From contig JACVVK020000032.1 in the NCBI GenBank assembly GCA_018292915.2, forward strand, positions 2,906,001-2,970,000: 64,000 nucleotides of DNA. The letters are read 5' to 3'. Below, piece by piece: positions 43,814 through 57,340 of the stretch. The notes beneath the pieces are model-generated. The model worked only from the letters and a program-made list of their open reading frames with translations. It did not search any database and was not told the DNA's origin. The stretch is from Batillaria attramentaria (lineage: Eukaryota > Mollusca > Gastropoda > Batillariidae). The translations under genes and the position numbers were made by a program. Position 1 is the first letter of the stretch, and each line of letters starts with the position of its first letter.

Positions 43814-44202
43814 GGGGCGGTCGGTGGTCTAGTGGTTAAGAGAATTGTCACCAATGCGAGAGGTCAGGTGTTCGAGTCCCACTTTTTCCTTCTCGTATGT
43901 GGCACCGTTCATTCGGGCCGATCGTAGGGGGTTCTGTCCGGGTACTCCGGCTTCCTCCCCCTCTGCTTTGGAAATGTTCAGCCCACCAAATTTGAAAAAT
44001 AAATGCAATTCTAAATTCCGAAATTTAAATAGCTGAGCTGACCCTTCGCACCACGTGATTGTAATGTGTTTATGTCCAATGTCTGAGAGAATGCGTGTGA
44101 TTCACGTGAGCGTGCGTGTTGGGTTCAGTTCGCGGCGCTTTGAGCCGATTCATGAAACTGGGTAAGCGCTTATACAATACTCATTATTATTATTATTATT
44201 AT
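43814..44202 (+). mobile_element. SINE family A, copy 9
   Basis: The most complete copy: GGGCGGTCGGTGGTCTAGTG, GTTCGAGTCCC, body, GGGTTCAGTTCGCGGCGCTT, and (ATT)n tail at 44,181-44,202. Confidence 0.9.
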
Positions 44203-44464
44203 GGTACTTGACAATGTGATAGCTATAATGCAAGGTGTGTACGTGTGTCCGTCCATCAGCTGTCTGTGACTATGTTCATTGTTGTTGTCTGTTTGGGGGG
44301 GGGGGGGGGGTTCGTTTCTGAGTTGTTCTGGTATTTTGGTTGATTTTTGTTGTTGTTTATTGCTGTTTGGCATGTTTCTTTGCTTTTGGTATGTTTCTTG
44401 TTTGGGGTTTTTAGTGTTGCTCTTTTTTTTTTTTCTTTTACGTTTCTGACGGTGAGGTACAGTG

Positions 44465-44465
<1 letters not shown>

Positions 44466-44510
<45 letters not shown>
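44466..44510. repeat. (CA)n microsatellite
   Basis: About 22 CA units. Confidence 0.96.
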
Positions 44511-44513
<3 letters not shown>

Positions 44514-44972
44514 TACAGAATAAGTGGTTCAGTAAAGTGGAAAAGAACATACAGTATTCAACAACTGATTTATTGTTTGTTTGTTTTGTTTTTAATGACA
44601 AATACACTTGAAACTTGATGAAAAACATTGAAAACAAAAAAACGTCATGCACAAGCAGAAGAATTAATGACAATTACGATGATCAGTCAACACACTCAAC
44701 TCATGGATCCATGATGAAATGTTGAAGATCTTAGTACAGACTACAAAACAGCACAAGAATACAAAGTCGACAAATCGACAAATCGTGAACTGACACGAGT
44801 ATACATGTATACCGTTAGAGAGAACAGAGAAGAAAAAACCAACGAAAATGGTTTAAAGGGCTAAATAAGTTCACTATTAGTTAGTCTTACAAATGCGAAT
44901 ATATAACTTTGACGCACCGGCTGCTAAAATAATAAGGTATTCAAAAGGTGAGTTCGGATCCTTACTGGTAAT

Positions 44973-44977
<5 letters not shown>

Positions 44978-45034
<57 letters not shown>
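44978..45034. repeat. (AT)n microsatellite
   Basis: About 28 AT units; the only long AT run in the window. Confidence 0.96.
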
Positions 45035-45037
<3 letters not shown>

Positions 45038-46492
45038 CAAATTACAAGCTGCAAAGTTTGAACTGTGTATAGAGAAAAGTACAGACTTGAACAAAGTAAA
45101 CAGTAATAGCAAATACAAGAGGTAAATGTCACAAGTGGTATATAACCTAGGGCTGCATTTAGCTGCAGTTTCTAATCATGGTTTGTTCGGATTTGATGTG
45201 CTTTAGCAAAACGCGATGTTATGTTTTGTGCTGCTAGCCACGTTTTGACAGTAACACAACGCTGAGTGTGCAGATATCGGCAGCTGGTTTGTTGGAAAGT
45301 ATAATTTACATTTTGCAACTGACGGCAGCCATGAAATGGAGCCGGCCGCACGTTACAGTGCATGCATAAACTGTTCCTGGTTTTATTTTTCTACGCCTCA
45401 CTCAGCAGGCGCAGGTTACAAACTGTCATGACTGAGTTTGTTCACGAACAAAACAGACACAGTGAAAACAACAGGCAAGGTTCAATTACAGACATAAAAT
45501 TCTTTTTTGCGTAGAAATGCGGCCTACACCTGAAGCGATGACGCTCAGATCATACGGAACCACTATCCACCCCACCCTCTATCCCAAGGTCACCCCCTCC
45601 CCCCCAGACAGCCAATAATCCTCAGACGCAAATACCTGGCTTCAGCAACTGCTGTACGTAATTAGTAGCTCAATAAAACCGCTTCGACGTGACAGGAGCA
45701 AAGCACAGTAAGACCAAGCAACCACTATGACACTGACAAAATTTCCTCAACATTAGTTTTTGTTTAATTCCCAGATCACTGCACCTAATGCTACCACCAG
45801 TAATGTTCTACTAAATCTAGAAACCAAACATTGTACTGGTTGTTGGCAGCAGCGGATCAGCGTTATGTTTGCAGAGGAAGCTTTTAGACGAAACCCAGTC
45901 AAACTGAGCTGTGCACATGTTCCGGCTGGCAAACTGCTGAACAGCGAACAAAATTTCAGCCGCTCAACAGGTGTTCCATTTGCACACGTGTCAAGGCTGC
46001 ATTTACTAACCACAGCGCACCGCATGAATACTACTAAACTGCCTGCACATGTGACGAGGGTCTCCATATTATTTTGACAAGTGAAAGTAACAAAGATTAC
46101 CAAACCGGCGACTGGTTTACAACTTCAAAACAGAAACTTGTCGTGGATTTGCACTCAGCGCATGTCAATACTGATTTCAAACTTTCTGCGAAACTAACAG
46201 TTAGACTTTCCTTTTCAAGTACAATTTCCACTGAAGGACGAACATAAGATGAAACACACAGCACCATAAGACCCAAAGCAACCGTGGATCGATGGATTTC
46301 TGTATTACCCCCACTGTGAATATTGAAATTGTGTGGAGAACGAGAACTATCATTGAGCAGAATTACTGATTGCACGGTTTCAACTCTTCCGTCATAACAC
46401 AGTCTCAATCGTACAACGATTTGCGGAAATACCGCTCATGATAATTGTAAACTTTTTTTCTTTCTTTCTCTCTCTTTCTTACAAGGAACAGT

Positions 46493-46642
46493 CTGCTCCC
46501 AGTGCCTCGTCCAAGGGTTGATATATATAAAAGTAGCCTGTCTTTCTCAGGGGCATCCATGTGGAACTCTTTACCACTGAGTATCCAAAACGTTTCCAAA
46601 TTCATAAACTTCAAACAAATTCTACACGATACGCTTATCTGA
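46493..46642 (+). pseudogene. LINE 3' ORF end fragment (FSGASMWNSLP type)
   Basis: Fifty codons including the stop: LLPVPRPRVDIYKSSLSFSG then ASMWNSLPLSIQNVSKF... The tail continues to (ATC)n at 46,941-46,957 after an AATAAA-like AATAAAAAACG. It is 5'-truncated at a TTTC-rich stretch. Confidence 0.78.
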
Positions 46643-46957
46643 CGATATATATTGAAATGTGTTACATACATGTTTTGCAATATTAGAGACTGTAAATTTC
46701 TTACTTGGCATACAGCCAGTATCATCAGCACATGCCACGTATGTTTTGATTTGTTTATCGTGTGTATTTTTCTCTCCTGTATTTCCCCTAGATAGTTTAT
46801 ACTTTTCTTTTCTTTTTAAACATTTTTATTGTTTGTTTGTTTGTTTTCATTTTTTCTCAATACCCTTTAATGTAGAATAGCAGGACAGCATGTAAGATAG
46901 GCAGCAATGCCTAAATGCTCTATCCTGAATAAAAAACGTTTCATCATCATCATCATC
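46643..46957 (+). mobile_element. 3' UTR and (ATC)n tail of the LINE fragment
   Basis: Follows the stop codon of the preceding fragment and ends TGCTCTATCCTGAATAAAAA then (ATC)5. Confidence 0.65.
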
Positions 46958-49184
46958 TCTCCCCCAATGAAACGTCCTTCAAGAGTATTTTTTCATGGAC
47001 CACTGTAGATTGCATACAATACAACCGTGTGATATTACAGCCTAGTCGTACGGTTTACTGTTGGAACTCCGTACAGCTGCACAGGAAAATAAAATAACCC
47101 AGCAAATGTCACAAATGCAGTGAAGTCTTCCACACGAGTAGCAAAATTCAAGCGTGTACACGGAAAATTTCGTTTATAGTTCACACTAGCCAACAGTACC
47201 AGTGCGCTGTGGTTTGTCTTGGTGGTTATGATTTTATAGAGCTCGTATAGTACACGTTTGTAGGCGGCTAGCGAAGGCGGTCGGCTCAGCTCCCGTACTA
47301 CACAGCCGGTAGTTGGCCATCACCCCCTCCCCTCCCCTCCCCTCGCTTCCCGCCGCTTTGTCGGTCACATTTGCAACGCGTCCCTAGTCAAGCGTAGTCA
47401 AGGATACCAGCTGAAACCGGTCATTTCGGACGGCTCTGGCATTGTAATTGTTATCCATCACCGCTCACCGTGAGAGCATGGAGAGCACTTTCCAACGCGA
47501 CAAGGGCGAGATAACATGACCAGATCGTGTGAGAAGCTTCGCCATTACTGATGAGAATCACACACGTAGTTGTACTACAGTACTGGTCAATGCTGTCGGT
47601 TTCGAGTCCGTGGAGTACTTATGCAAGCTATGGGAAAAACCCCACGAACCTACACAAAAAATGTGAAAATGTACAGAAAGCACATTAGACGTGCTACGAT
47701 ATCATGAGCCGAGAACAGGTCAAAGCTAAGCCCGAAGTATTCAACTCAAATCCGAGGTGTCCTGCGTGCTGCGCAAACGGAGAGCACGTGATTTTTTGTT
47801 GTTGTTTTTTTTGCCGGGCTGAGTGCTAAACTGGAGATGTGAATTGGTTCAGCCGCATGCCATGTATTCGATCTGCTGCAGCCTCTGGCCCGGTGGGATC
47901 AGTAACTGGTGCAAGCGTCAAACGGCTGTTACATTCAAGTTATTTTTCACGTCAAGGCCGCTGTCAGTCAGTGGGTTTTGGTTTTGTTTTTTTCTGGCAT
48001 ATACGCGACTTCATCTACAAAAACATGTAGATGTCCCCTCCCCCCTACACACACACTCACGTGAGCAATGCCTTTTTTTTTGGGGGGGGGGGGGGGGGGG
48101 GGGGGTTGCGCGGACTGCGAGGAGGTAGTGCACTGTGCAGCCATTCACAACTCTGCATCATTCACTTCCATGTGTAAGTCAGAGGGTCTGTTGTGTTCGC
48201 CTCCTCTGAAAATAAACCACATCCCTAGACCGGCGGTGAAGTACTTAGGCCTGCTATTCCTGGCCCGCTCTCGTATTTAGTGCCTACTCCGAGCGCAGCT
48301 GACATCCTTCGAGGAGGGGGAGGTGTACGGAGAGGCCATGTACTAAGTGGATCTCACAAAATGTCCTCCTATGCCCCCTGCCTCCCAACTACTTCCTCCC
48401 TGTGCACACTTACATAGTCAAATTTTTTTTTACATGCACGCAGAATTCACACGCGCGTACACGTTGATGTACTGTACAGTTTCCACCCATCATTCCGCTG
48501 CATAAATGCGCGCAGCAGCAGCATACAGCTGCATAGCACTTTCCCGTCTTACATCTTTATCACACAGTACTCGCTCCAGCTTGGCCTCCCAGCCACCCTT
48601 GACCTTTGTCGCGAGGGAACAGCTATGTACAGTAGAGCCACTACGTCAGAGACTCCTCCATATCCACTACACTCTAGCAGAGACCTACATAGACCGTAAA
48701 TACACACACACACACAGAGACAGTGTTTGTCTGTCTCTGACAACAGGCTATAGCTTAACGGATGCCAAGTGGCCTTGAGGCTTCACTATGCTACACAGAC
48801 GCGTCCAAAAAAAAAAAAATGTTGGAGGGATGCAACAGGAGTCGTGGTGGCCCCCCAAAAGCTGCGGGTCAATATTTCATTGTTGGGCCAGCAAAAGAGG
48901 ACGCCGCTCAGGACTTGCATATTATTCTGCAGTGGGACCGACTCTCCATACATTAGCTTTTAGTGGTAGTGCTCGTGGGAAAAGAACGCACAGCATGCAT
49001 GAGCATACTGATACAGAGCTGATCCATCCCATCCTGTACCACAGATAAAGAGGGAAATCGATAATTCTGGGCACAGCTTGTACCAAAACTGACCACTCTC
49101 CCCTCTCTCTTCCCCGCGACATGCATTGTTACTGGTTCTGTCTATGCTGGCTCGATCTTGGTGTTGTGTGGTAAGGAGGTAGTA

Positions 49185-49217
<33 letters not shown>

Positions 49218-52200
49218 GTTCAGTTGAAAGGAGAAGGAAGGAAAACGCTGGAAAACCTGTTTGAATTGACTTCCTCTCGAGATTCAAGGCTTTTTAGCCG
49301 ACGCCCCCACCACGCCAAAGTAGAGAGACTCATTATCGTTCACTGTATTCCCAATTCCGCACCGGTACGAACTCGTTTTCCCTTATTTGTTTTTTTTACA
49401 CTCTGATTCATTCTTTAACACCTCCCAACGCGTAATGAAAGTGTTACTGGTTTTCAGTCGTGGCGCGGCCGAACTAAACAATCCGTTACGACCAGAGACT
49501 GCCGAGACGTCCTCGACACGTCGCGGCTTTCTGTTCAAGTCTTAGCCGAAGATCAAGACATGCAAATGTATGCGTGCGGGTAATGAAAAGGCCGTGTCTG
49601 TCAAGAGAGCAACGCCGGCTGCAGCCACTATGACAGCGTTCACACACAAATAATCGCCAAACAGGCTGACCTGAAAGTGAAACGGGGAAAAAAAATCCGA
49701 GGCTTCAGCGAACCCATAGACAATACCTTCCTGTACCGTCTATGATCAAACCCAAGCCCTAGATTAAAACTGAAATTGACCAATCGGTCGCGTCAGCCCA
49801 TAAATCCTCGGTCAGCCGGCCTTGACCTCTACGCAGACTGCCCTCGGGTTTGCAACAAGCCATTTCGCGGTAGAGACAATTTCCAAACGCCAGCAGTGGT
49901 TACAATTATAATTCACATCCATTCCGACAAGGTCGTTAAACGTTCAGCAGCTCAGTGGCACAGACTAATGAGAGGCTTTTCAATACTGGCGGTATGGTTA
50001 ACTCTACTGTCATCAGTAAACACATCATTTTTCAATTTTTTTTAAAGGCCTACGCGCCATGCAATTGATAAGCGTTCACGCCGGAAGAGGTTAGTTCCAA
50101 ATGTGACGCGACACCCATCCGGTGTTGAATAATGCAACCCAGGGAGTCCGCGTGATTTTTGCCGCATCAGGACAATACACAGACAAAGCAATCGATAAGT
50201 TTTCATAACCCGCCAACCACAGATAAACACGGAGCTGCCGAGCGGAATGACACATTACCGAGGAACCAGCAGCTGGGGCGACGCCTCATTTGCATGCTGG
50301 ACTGAGCACAGACCTGTGAGAGTGGTGATCAGCATTCACAAACCTGTGTGGTTGTGAATGGCGAAGTGCCAATGGGGATGCGTAACAAATGAGTTGTCGA
50401 GGTGGCCTACATTTTGAATAGTCCACGAACTGGCAGATGGATTGACAGCTGTGAACAATGCCAAGTACGGCCACCTGTTGCATGGATTTCCAACAGTGTT
50501 ACACCCCAGCAGCATCTTCTGCTGAGAAAACTACCTTACGCTGTGTCGGAAGACTTCACTGCATTTGACATCAACGCACTGCCATTTTCTTTCAACAATT
50601 TGCAAACCCCTAAGATGGCGGCAAAAGTGCATGACTAATCATTTTGTGTTCATTCCCCTTCCTAGTTCCAATCGTGGGTATACACAAACACATCTATACC
50701 TATTGATCTAGTATACATGACAGCAAAACACTTGTTTTTAACTAAAAGAGGTGTGCATCTGAACAAATCACTTGTGCAAATGAATGACATGACCCTTTTG
50801 AAAGTTACAAAATGATAAAAATATATATTGTTGTTTTTTTTTTTTAAGTCAGCATACCCAGCCAAGAATTATACAAACAATGACAAACTTGAATGCTACG
50901 AATTATCAAAATAAAAATTTATGGAAAATCTAAGAACCTTTGAATTTTTGCAACAGCAACAGCTAGGTTTTGAGCAGAAAGCTATAAAATCCCGAGCTTC
51001 TGATCAGTGTAAAGGAATGAAAGTGGAAAACAGCACTTGATCCAGCAGAGTCAAAAGACGACGCTCACTGACAGAACTTACACAATATATAAATTTGTCA
51101 GCAAACCTTCAGAGGGCTGCTCTCACAAAAAAATCCTGAAAGAAAGCTTCAAAGCAAGGCACACACTGAAAGAAAAGCTCAGCAGATTAAGTTTCCCCTA
51201 ACTTGAAAAGAAAAAGGAAAAATTTTATACAGGCCACTTAGTTGTAATAGTTAAAGCAAACACATGATTGCACAACATCCAAGCCATTTTTACCAACAAA
51301 AAAAAACTTTTCTTCTTCCGTTTCTTTTTTTTTATGCGATGACGTACGTATCTAGCGACATAACAAACAGAGAATGTTGACATGTTCACAGAAAGTTCCC
51401 TGGGTCGCGCATGGTCAGTGGAGCGTACACTGACGTCACTAATAAGTCAGATGTTGATGGAGTAGTGTGATCATGAGTGGTACATCTTGCGTGCTGCTTG
51501 ATGGATGGTGATACGTCAATTTACCTCCAGTACGCTACACGCACAATCACAGTTTCACGGTCTTCAAGTTATCAACACCACACAAGGCTCTGGGTGAAAT
51601 GTGAAGGCAATCGCACGGATGGTTCTGTGTGGATTATTATTAAATTTAGTGCGTGTCAAAAGTTACTACAAAAAAAAAAAAAATTAAATCACTGACCCTT
51701 TTGTTTCGTGTCAGGTTGACCTTTGACCTGGATGAAACAAGACACTTACACACACTTTCAGTTTCAGTTGTTGTCGGCACTTGTTGAATACTTCACTGGG
51801 AAAACTGACACAGCACGCGTTAAGTCAACGTAACACGCGGACGACTCAGTCAATCATCGTGAGGCCAACCAAATGATAAGACTTGCACTTCCAGTGACCA
51901 GTCAGAAACATGTTTGCAGTAAAAATTACACTACAGCACAAAGAAACTTGCAAGTGCTTTCACACACAATGGAAGGACGAGATGAGAAAGCAGCTGCATC
52001 AGAAGAAGAAAGATACAATGTCCAGTCGAATGAAGGAAATTATTGTTACACAATGAGTTCGGCTGGAGGTTACCTGGGAGAGGGGGAGCTGGCATGGTGA
52101 ACGAGAGGGGAAAACCGCCGTTGTACAACACAGAATCCAAAGGCGTCAACCGTAGTGATGAACCGAGATGGGGGTACAACAGAAAGGAAACAGTGTCACG

Positions 52201-52529
52201 CCCCCCTCTCTTCCTGGGCCGTCTGGCAGGGCTATCTCTCTGACCCATTGTCCTCCCCGGCCTCGACCCCCCGGGAAAGAAAGGCACGCGGGCCGGGCGG
52301 AAGGCACGAAGAACACAAATAAAGAGGCGGCAAGGACAGAAGACAAAGCTTGCAGTAGAGGACGCTCGGCCTTTGGATCTCCATTTTCTCCCCCCTCCCC
52401 GTCAGCTCCCCGGCCGGCCGTTAGGGGACGCCCGGTGACGCAGAGGTGGTGGTGGTGGTGGTGGTTCGTGGTACATGTATAATGATGGCGGTGGTGCGGC
52501 TAGGCGTCGGTACTCGGTAGTGATGGAGA
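46958..52529. other. Long stretch without recognisable genes
   Basis: It contains G runs at 48,078-48,105 and 49,184-49,216 and short A or T runs. Low repeat density at 50.3-52.3 kb suggests it could partly be 3' UTR or regulatory DNA of the PLAC8-type gene on the minus strand, but no clear polyadenylation signal was found. Confidence 0.4.
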
Positions 52530-52859
52530 CTATTCACGCGCCATGGACACCTGACCCGGCGCCCCCTGCACCTCCTGTGCTTCTTGAACCAACGCACACA
52601 GCGTGCAAAAACAAATAAGCAGCAGGTCGTTTAACGTAGACCCCGGTATCCCCTTCTGCTCCCGAATCTTGCCTCGGATTTTCAGCGCCGCGATGATATT
52701 CACAATGGGGCAGAGATAAGCGAGACCGCAAGTGAAGCAGCTCTCCCCTACAGCCTCAGCATTCCGCCCGAACTGGTAGCACGGCACGAAGTAGGAGATG
52801 ATGCAAAGGCCGAAATTATCGAAGCAGCCGCAAAGTCCATGTTGCCAGTCAGCACTCAT
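52530..52859 (-). CDS. PLAC8/cornifelin-family protein, single exon
   Basis: A complete 109-aa protein with ATG at 52,859 and TAG at 52,530-52,532. An in-frame TAG lies 24 nt upstream (52,883-52,881), so this start is bounded. The PLAC8 domain covers most of the protein: WQHGLCGCFDNFGLCIISYF (5-24), VPCYQFGRNAE (25-35), a cysteine-rich hydrophobic stretch CFTCGLAYLCPIVNIIAALK (41-60), IRGKIREQKGI (61-71), and ND-LLL-FC-CALVQEAQEV (77-97). The family includes vertebrate PLAC8 and cornifelin and plant FW2.2/PCR proteins. Members are small, cysteine-rich and often membrane-associated, with varied roles including cell number control and metal transport. The usual CCxxxxCPC motif appears here as CIISYFVPC. 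The exact role is unknown. The minus-strand upstream region (52,884-53,200) would hold the promoter. Confidence 0.92.
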   Translation of the reverse strand: MSADWQHGLCGCFDNFGLCIISYFVPCYQFGRNAEAVGESCFTCGLAYLCPIVNIIAALKIRGKIREQKGIPGSTLNDLLLICFCTLCALVQEAQEVQGAPGQVSMARE

Positions 52860-54209
52860 GATTGCAGGTAGTTGGTGGATCTAATGTATGCTAACACGAT
52901 GCAAAACACACAGTCGCCAAAAGATGCGATGGAGAGGACGGCAACGGCTGAAAGACGAAAGCCGAGCAAGAGCCACACCTGAGTAGTCAGAAAAAATCCC
53001 GGCGCTCGATCAGCTATCTAGACCAACCGTGCAAAACTGTGCGCGTCTACTCCACAGCCCAAACTTGCCTCCTTGCCTCTCTCTTCTCTCTTCTGACTGG
53101 CTGCTGCGGCCGCTCTGTGTGCGCAAAGGAGAACGGGGGGGTGCGGTTCCGCGCAGGCGCACTCAGAACCCGTTTCACATTACAGTACGTGTAGAACTGG
53201 GAGCTGCGTGCAACTGGTGTGGCAGTGATGGTGGTTGTGAAAAGCGTTCAGGTTTGGATTCCCCCCTCCCCCCCCCCCGTGTCACCTCTTTTCTGCTTAG
53301 GTGTGCAACGCAGTTGACAAAAACGTCTGTCGTCACGGAAAAAGGGCCAAACCGCTATCGGATATGATAGGCGTTTCGACCTTCTTCTTTTTTTTCTAGA
53401 TACTAAACTGAACTAACGTCGGACCGGCGTAGTTTCGCTGAGTAAAGAGGGGAGCCGGTTTGCGTGCATGCATTCCATCAGTGTGCCACTCAGTCAAAAC
53501 TTGTGTTTAACTAACTTGTGATCAGTCTTTTGTGCTGCTGGCGCAGTGACAAATACTGAAAGGATTAGTAGACTGATGTTCTTATAGTAGCCTGCTGAAA
53601 CCGGTGACTGACGAGTAGTCGGCCCAGTTACTGAGACTGGGTTTGCCCGGATGTCTCAGTCGTGTCGGTGCTGACTGACAAAACAATAGGTTTTTTTTTT
53701 ATATATATGACTCGAGTAAGTTACCTCCGTGACCCGGCTGCGTAGCGGCAGCTTATCTTGACCGATTCCGTGCAGCCTATTTCAGTCTCAAATACTTGAC
53801 TGGAACTAAACTCGGCTCAAGTTTGCCGATAGGTCTCTACGGGCACAACTTTACTGACTTTAGAGCAAGTTCAGTCGTCAGTCCACGGCAACCTTATAGC
53901 AAAAACAGTCCATAAAAGCAACAACTAAGAATTATCACTAACAACACCGCTTCCTTTTGAAAATGTTTGACTCGAGCATCTACAGTAACCGCCGGGCCGT
54001 TGACTGTGACGCCACTGACTGGCGTGGATCATGAGTACTACGGACAAGGGATGCTGCTGGTGTGCGGGGCGGTGGGTGGGCCGGGGAGGTGGGGGCTCAT
54101 GGTGAGTGTGGTCCGTGACATTTTGTTAGGGCGCTTGCTTTAGCAGCATCGGCCCGCCCCGCAGGAAACACGGTGCTCTCACTGCAGTGATGGTATCTCA
54201 GTAAAACAG

Positions 54210-54250
<41 letters not shown>
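54210..54250. repeat. (CA)n microsatellite
   Basis: About 20 CA units. Confidence 0.96.
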
Positions 54251-54252
<2 letters not shown>

Positions 54253-54818
54253 TGACGTTTCAAGACTGTCACATCAGTACACGTATACTGTCAGACCGGC
54301 GCAGGTAGACTGTGAGCGGCTGTCAGTCAGCCTTGAGACTGACTGGCCGTGACCTTCACTGATTTTATTCCCAGAACGGAACGGGACCTAACCGGTTTAC
54401 TTGATCCAGATGCTCTGGGGTACATCTCACCCCGGCCTAAACGTCCATACCGCCCCCCCCCCCTCCCCGAGTCCCCCTCCACGGGAGAAGGCCCCCACCC
54501 CAGGCTGTACCCATCCCTGACGAGAAACCGGAGACGCGAACTGACACCCACGCAACCCCTGAGGCCGTGTCCGCAGTAACTATTTGTGATTCAAACGTGT
54601 GCGATAATTGGGCTGCAGTGGTCATCATCACACAGTATGGTGAAAATAGGTAGGCTGCTTGTACTGACAGAAATATATTTTTTTTTATTCCTGCTTTTTG
54701 GGATTTTCAAGCAGGTGACAGGCATACAATAACAATATTCAGTACAGACACACATACAATGATACATAAATATATATATACATGTCGATATGAATGTTTT
54801 CTCACACCTGCATATAGG

Positions 54819-54820
<2 letters not shown>

Positions 54821-54879
<59 letters not shown>
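54821..54879. repeat. (CA)n microsatellite
   Basis: About 29 CA units. Confidence 0.96.
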
Positions 54880-54881
<2 letters not shown>

Positions 54882-54955
54882 GTGCCTGCATCTCTCGGTG
54901 CCTATTTACACACACTGACACACATAATATAGTCATTCACTGAATAAGTTGATGA

Positions 54956-55942
54956 TCATTGTAGGAGTTTTTCATATGGGAGCCAATCTAATACAAATTT
55001 TGGCATTTTGCAAATGGTACCAAATCTGTATCTCTCAACACTGTATCGCTGTTTAAAAAGCTGAATAAAAACATCGATGTCTGGTCTTAGATCCTTGAGT
55101 CTACTTATATAAATATGATACTTGGCAAGTAGTAATAGCAAATCTATTACAGTGTCTGATTTAAAATTTCTTGCTACTCCGAACAAAACAAAGGTTTCTG
55201 TCAGAGATAATGTAGTACAGTTGTCACAGTTTCTCTTCAGCCATTCCTGCAACGAATTCCAAAATAACTGTACATGCGAGCAACCCCAGAACAAATGTCT
55301 TAAAGTTTCCTCTTCCATACCACAGAATGTACAGTTTGCAGAATCAGTTAGTTTCCTTAAGTGTAAGAATCTCTTTGTAGGTAGTAGGCGGTGTAAAAGT
55401 CTAAACTGAAACCATCGCATCTGCGGATCAGGAGTTGTTTTGATAGGTTTACAGAATATGAGATTCCATGACGGTAGATCAATAAAATGCTGTGACCACT
55501 TCACTGTACAGATAGGGGCTGAGTCAGGCTCAACAAAAACAGAGTAAATAAGCTTTGGATCTCCATGCATAATCAAAGTCCACACTTTGCTATCGTGTAC
55601 AGTACATTCATCAGTTTTCTCAATCCCTATCTGGCGCCTGTACTCCTTAGCAGCACTAATAACACCTGAGTACACAAGGAAATTGGAATTTAACAATGGA
55701 TATTTATGACAGAATTGTTCAAACTCTAAAAACTCCCCAGTAGGATCCATCAAGTGCCCAATAGCCAGTATTCCACTGTCTTTCCAATCTTGTATATGAA
55801 CAATTTTTCTGCCTCGTTTAACTTTAATGTTATAGTATAAGCGTTCAGAAACAAAGTCACTGTATCGTTCTGGTACACATTTGCAACTAAAATTTTTATA
55901 ATGCTTGACAACATCAACCGAAATATTACTTGAAAGTATCAA
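54956..55942 (-). pseudogene. LINE (L1/Tx1-like) reverse transcriptase C-terminal fragment
   Basis: A 328-codon open frame ends in a stop at 54,956. It lacks the catalytic YxDD region but has the post-catalytic part: MRWFQFRLLHRLLPTKRFLH, then the zinc-knuckle-like CTFCGMEEETLRHLFWGCSH (C-x2-C-x7-H-x4-C), then VQLFWNSLQEWL. This is the zf-RVT end typical of L1/Tx1-clade elements. It is 5'-truncated at the (CA)n block at 55,973. The long intact frame suggests a fairly young copy. Confidence 0.88.
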
Positions 55943-55970
55943 ACTTATCAGGCATCCTCGGCCCAGTCCC

Positions 55971-55972
<2 letters not shown>

Positions 55973-56053
<81 letters not shown>

Positions 56054-56265
56054 GTCACACACCGTCACACACACACACACACACGAGGCGCGCGCGCACA
56101 CACACACACACTGACACACGCACACACACACACACACACCGTCACACACACACACACACACACTGACACACACACTGACGCCGCGCGCGCGCACACATAC
56201 ACTGTGAAACAGACATACTGACAGACACACCGTCACACACACACACACACACAAACACGCTTGCG

Positions 56266-56348
<83 letters not shown>
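55973..56348. repeat. Compound CA-rich satellite block
   Basis: About 375 bp of CA repeats broken by CACCGTCACAC, CACTGACAC and GCGCGCGC segments. The GCGC parts make it an alternating purine-pyrimidine tract. It sits directly at the 5' truncation point of the LINE fragment. Confidence 0.96.
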
Positions 56349-56350
<2 letters not shown>

Positions 56351-56957
56351 CTCAATAGCGTACGGGCCATTCACAAGTGGTACTAGTAGTAGTCACATCT
56401 ATTACCTACGTGCACTATTCATAAAATCACTGAGACTGTGCACCCAGGGGTGTTGCTGTTGTGGTTCACTACTGAGAGTGGTGTAGTTGGTGGTGGTGGT
56501 AGCGGTCATTGTCACAGTCACTGAGCCGAGTTGTGTCGGAAGGCCACGGTATGTCGGCAGTGGGTCCAACTTGAATTAAACTCCATCCAGTGGTATAACT
56601 TGACAGATTCAATAATAATAATAATAATAATAATGAGAATGTGTCTGGTATCGGACCTCCTGTTGGAGCTCTTACAATAGCAATACCGTTACATACACAC
56701 AGTCATACAATACGGGTGAGTGAGTGAGTGAGTTTTTGAGGCTTAACGCCGCGCAAGTCATACGATACATTCTTACAAACATCATGATGATGGATCGTAT
56801 GAAACAGTAGTAGTCACATGATACATTGGCACACACATGCACACATGCATGCATACGTGTAGGTACACTCATACATTCTACCATGCATAACATTTTACAA
56901 ACATGAAAAGATGAACATGACAACTAGCCTGACAAGAAGAAGAACTGAGCTACATGA

Positions 56958-57136
56958 GGGCGCCGGTGGGTGTTTGGGAGTTTTATGTCCTTTTCCACCA
57001 CATACGGGTGATATCATAGACGGGGCAACGATGAAAAAGCCAGCACAAATATTTGGCCCAACTGAGCCGGGATACGAACTCACGACCCGAGCATTAGAAG
57101 TCCAACGCTCTACCATTCGGCCATCCCGGCTCCCCG
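56958..57136 (-). mobile_element. SINE family C, copy 6, with 12-bp target duplication
   Basis: A full-length minus-strand copy flanked by a perfect TGAGCTACATGA (56,946-56,957 and 57,137-57,148). Confidence 0.94.
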
Positions 57137-57340
57137 TGAGCTACATGAAAAACCAGCTCAGTGCTACATAAACAGCATAATACATAAGTTCGGCACACAA
57201 ACAGCCGAATCCCGGCACTGTGACCACCGTGAACTGTACACTTCACTGTAAACTGCAAGCAGGCAGCATCCCCCAGGGAAAACAAAGGTCCATATAAAAA
57301 TAACAGCCTTCCGATGGGGAACACGTTCACACGCGAAGGA

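Larger units (their letters stand above)
44203..46430. other. Largely unique non-coding sequence
   Basis: It holds a G run (44,295-44,310), a (CA)n run (44,466-44,510) and an (AT)n run (44,978-45,034). Open frames of 105-116 codons at 45,753-46,103 show no recognisable domain. I see no gene. Confidence 0.45.
52884..54955. other. Upstream region of the PLAC8-type gene
   Basis: No gene is seen. It contains a NotI-like GCGGCCGC site near 53,106, a poly-C run at 53,262-53,277 and CA runs at 54,210-54,250 and 54,821-54,879. Confidence 0.45.

Noticed and set aside
45753..46408. Open frames of 103-116 codons in low-repeat DNA
   Set aside because: No recognisable domain, no splice-site support, and frames exist on both strands.
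48762..49048. Three overlapping open frames including YTDASK, similar to an RNase H start
   Set aside because: The similarity is limited to six residues and is followed by a poly-A run; no further RNase H motif appears.
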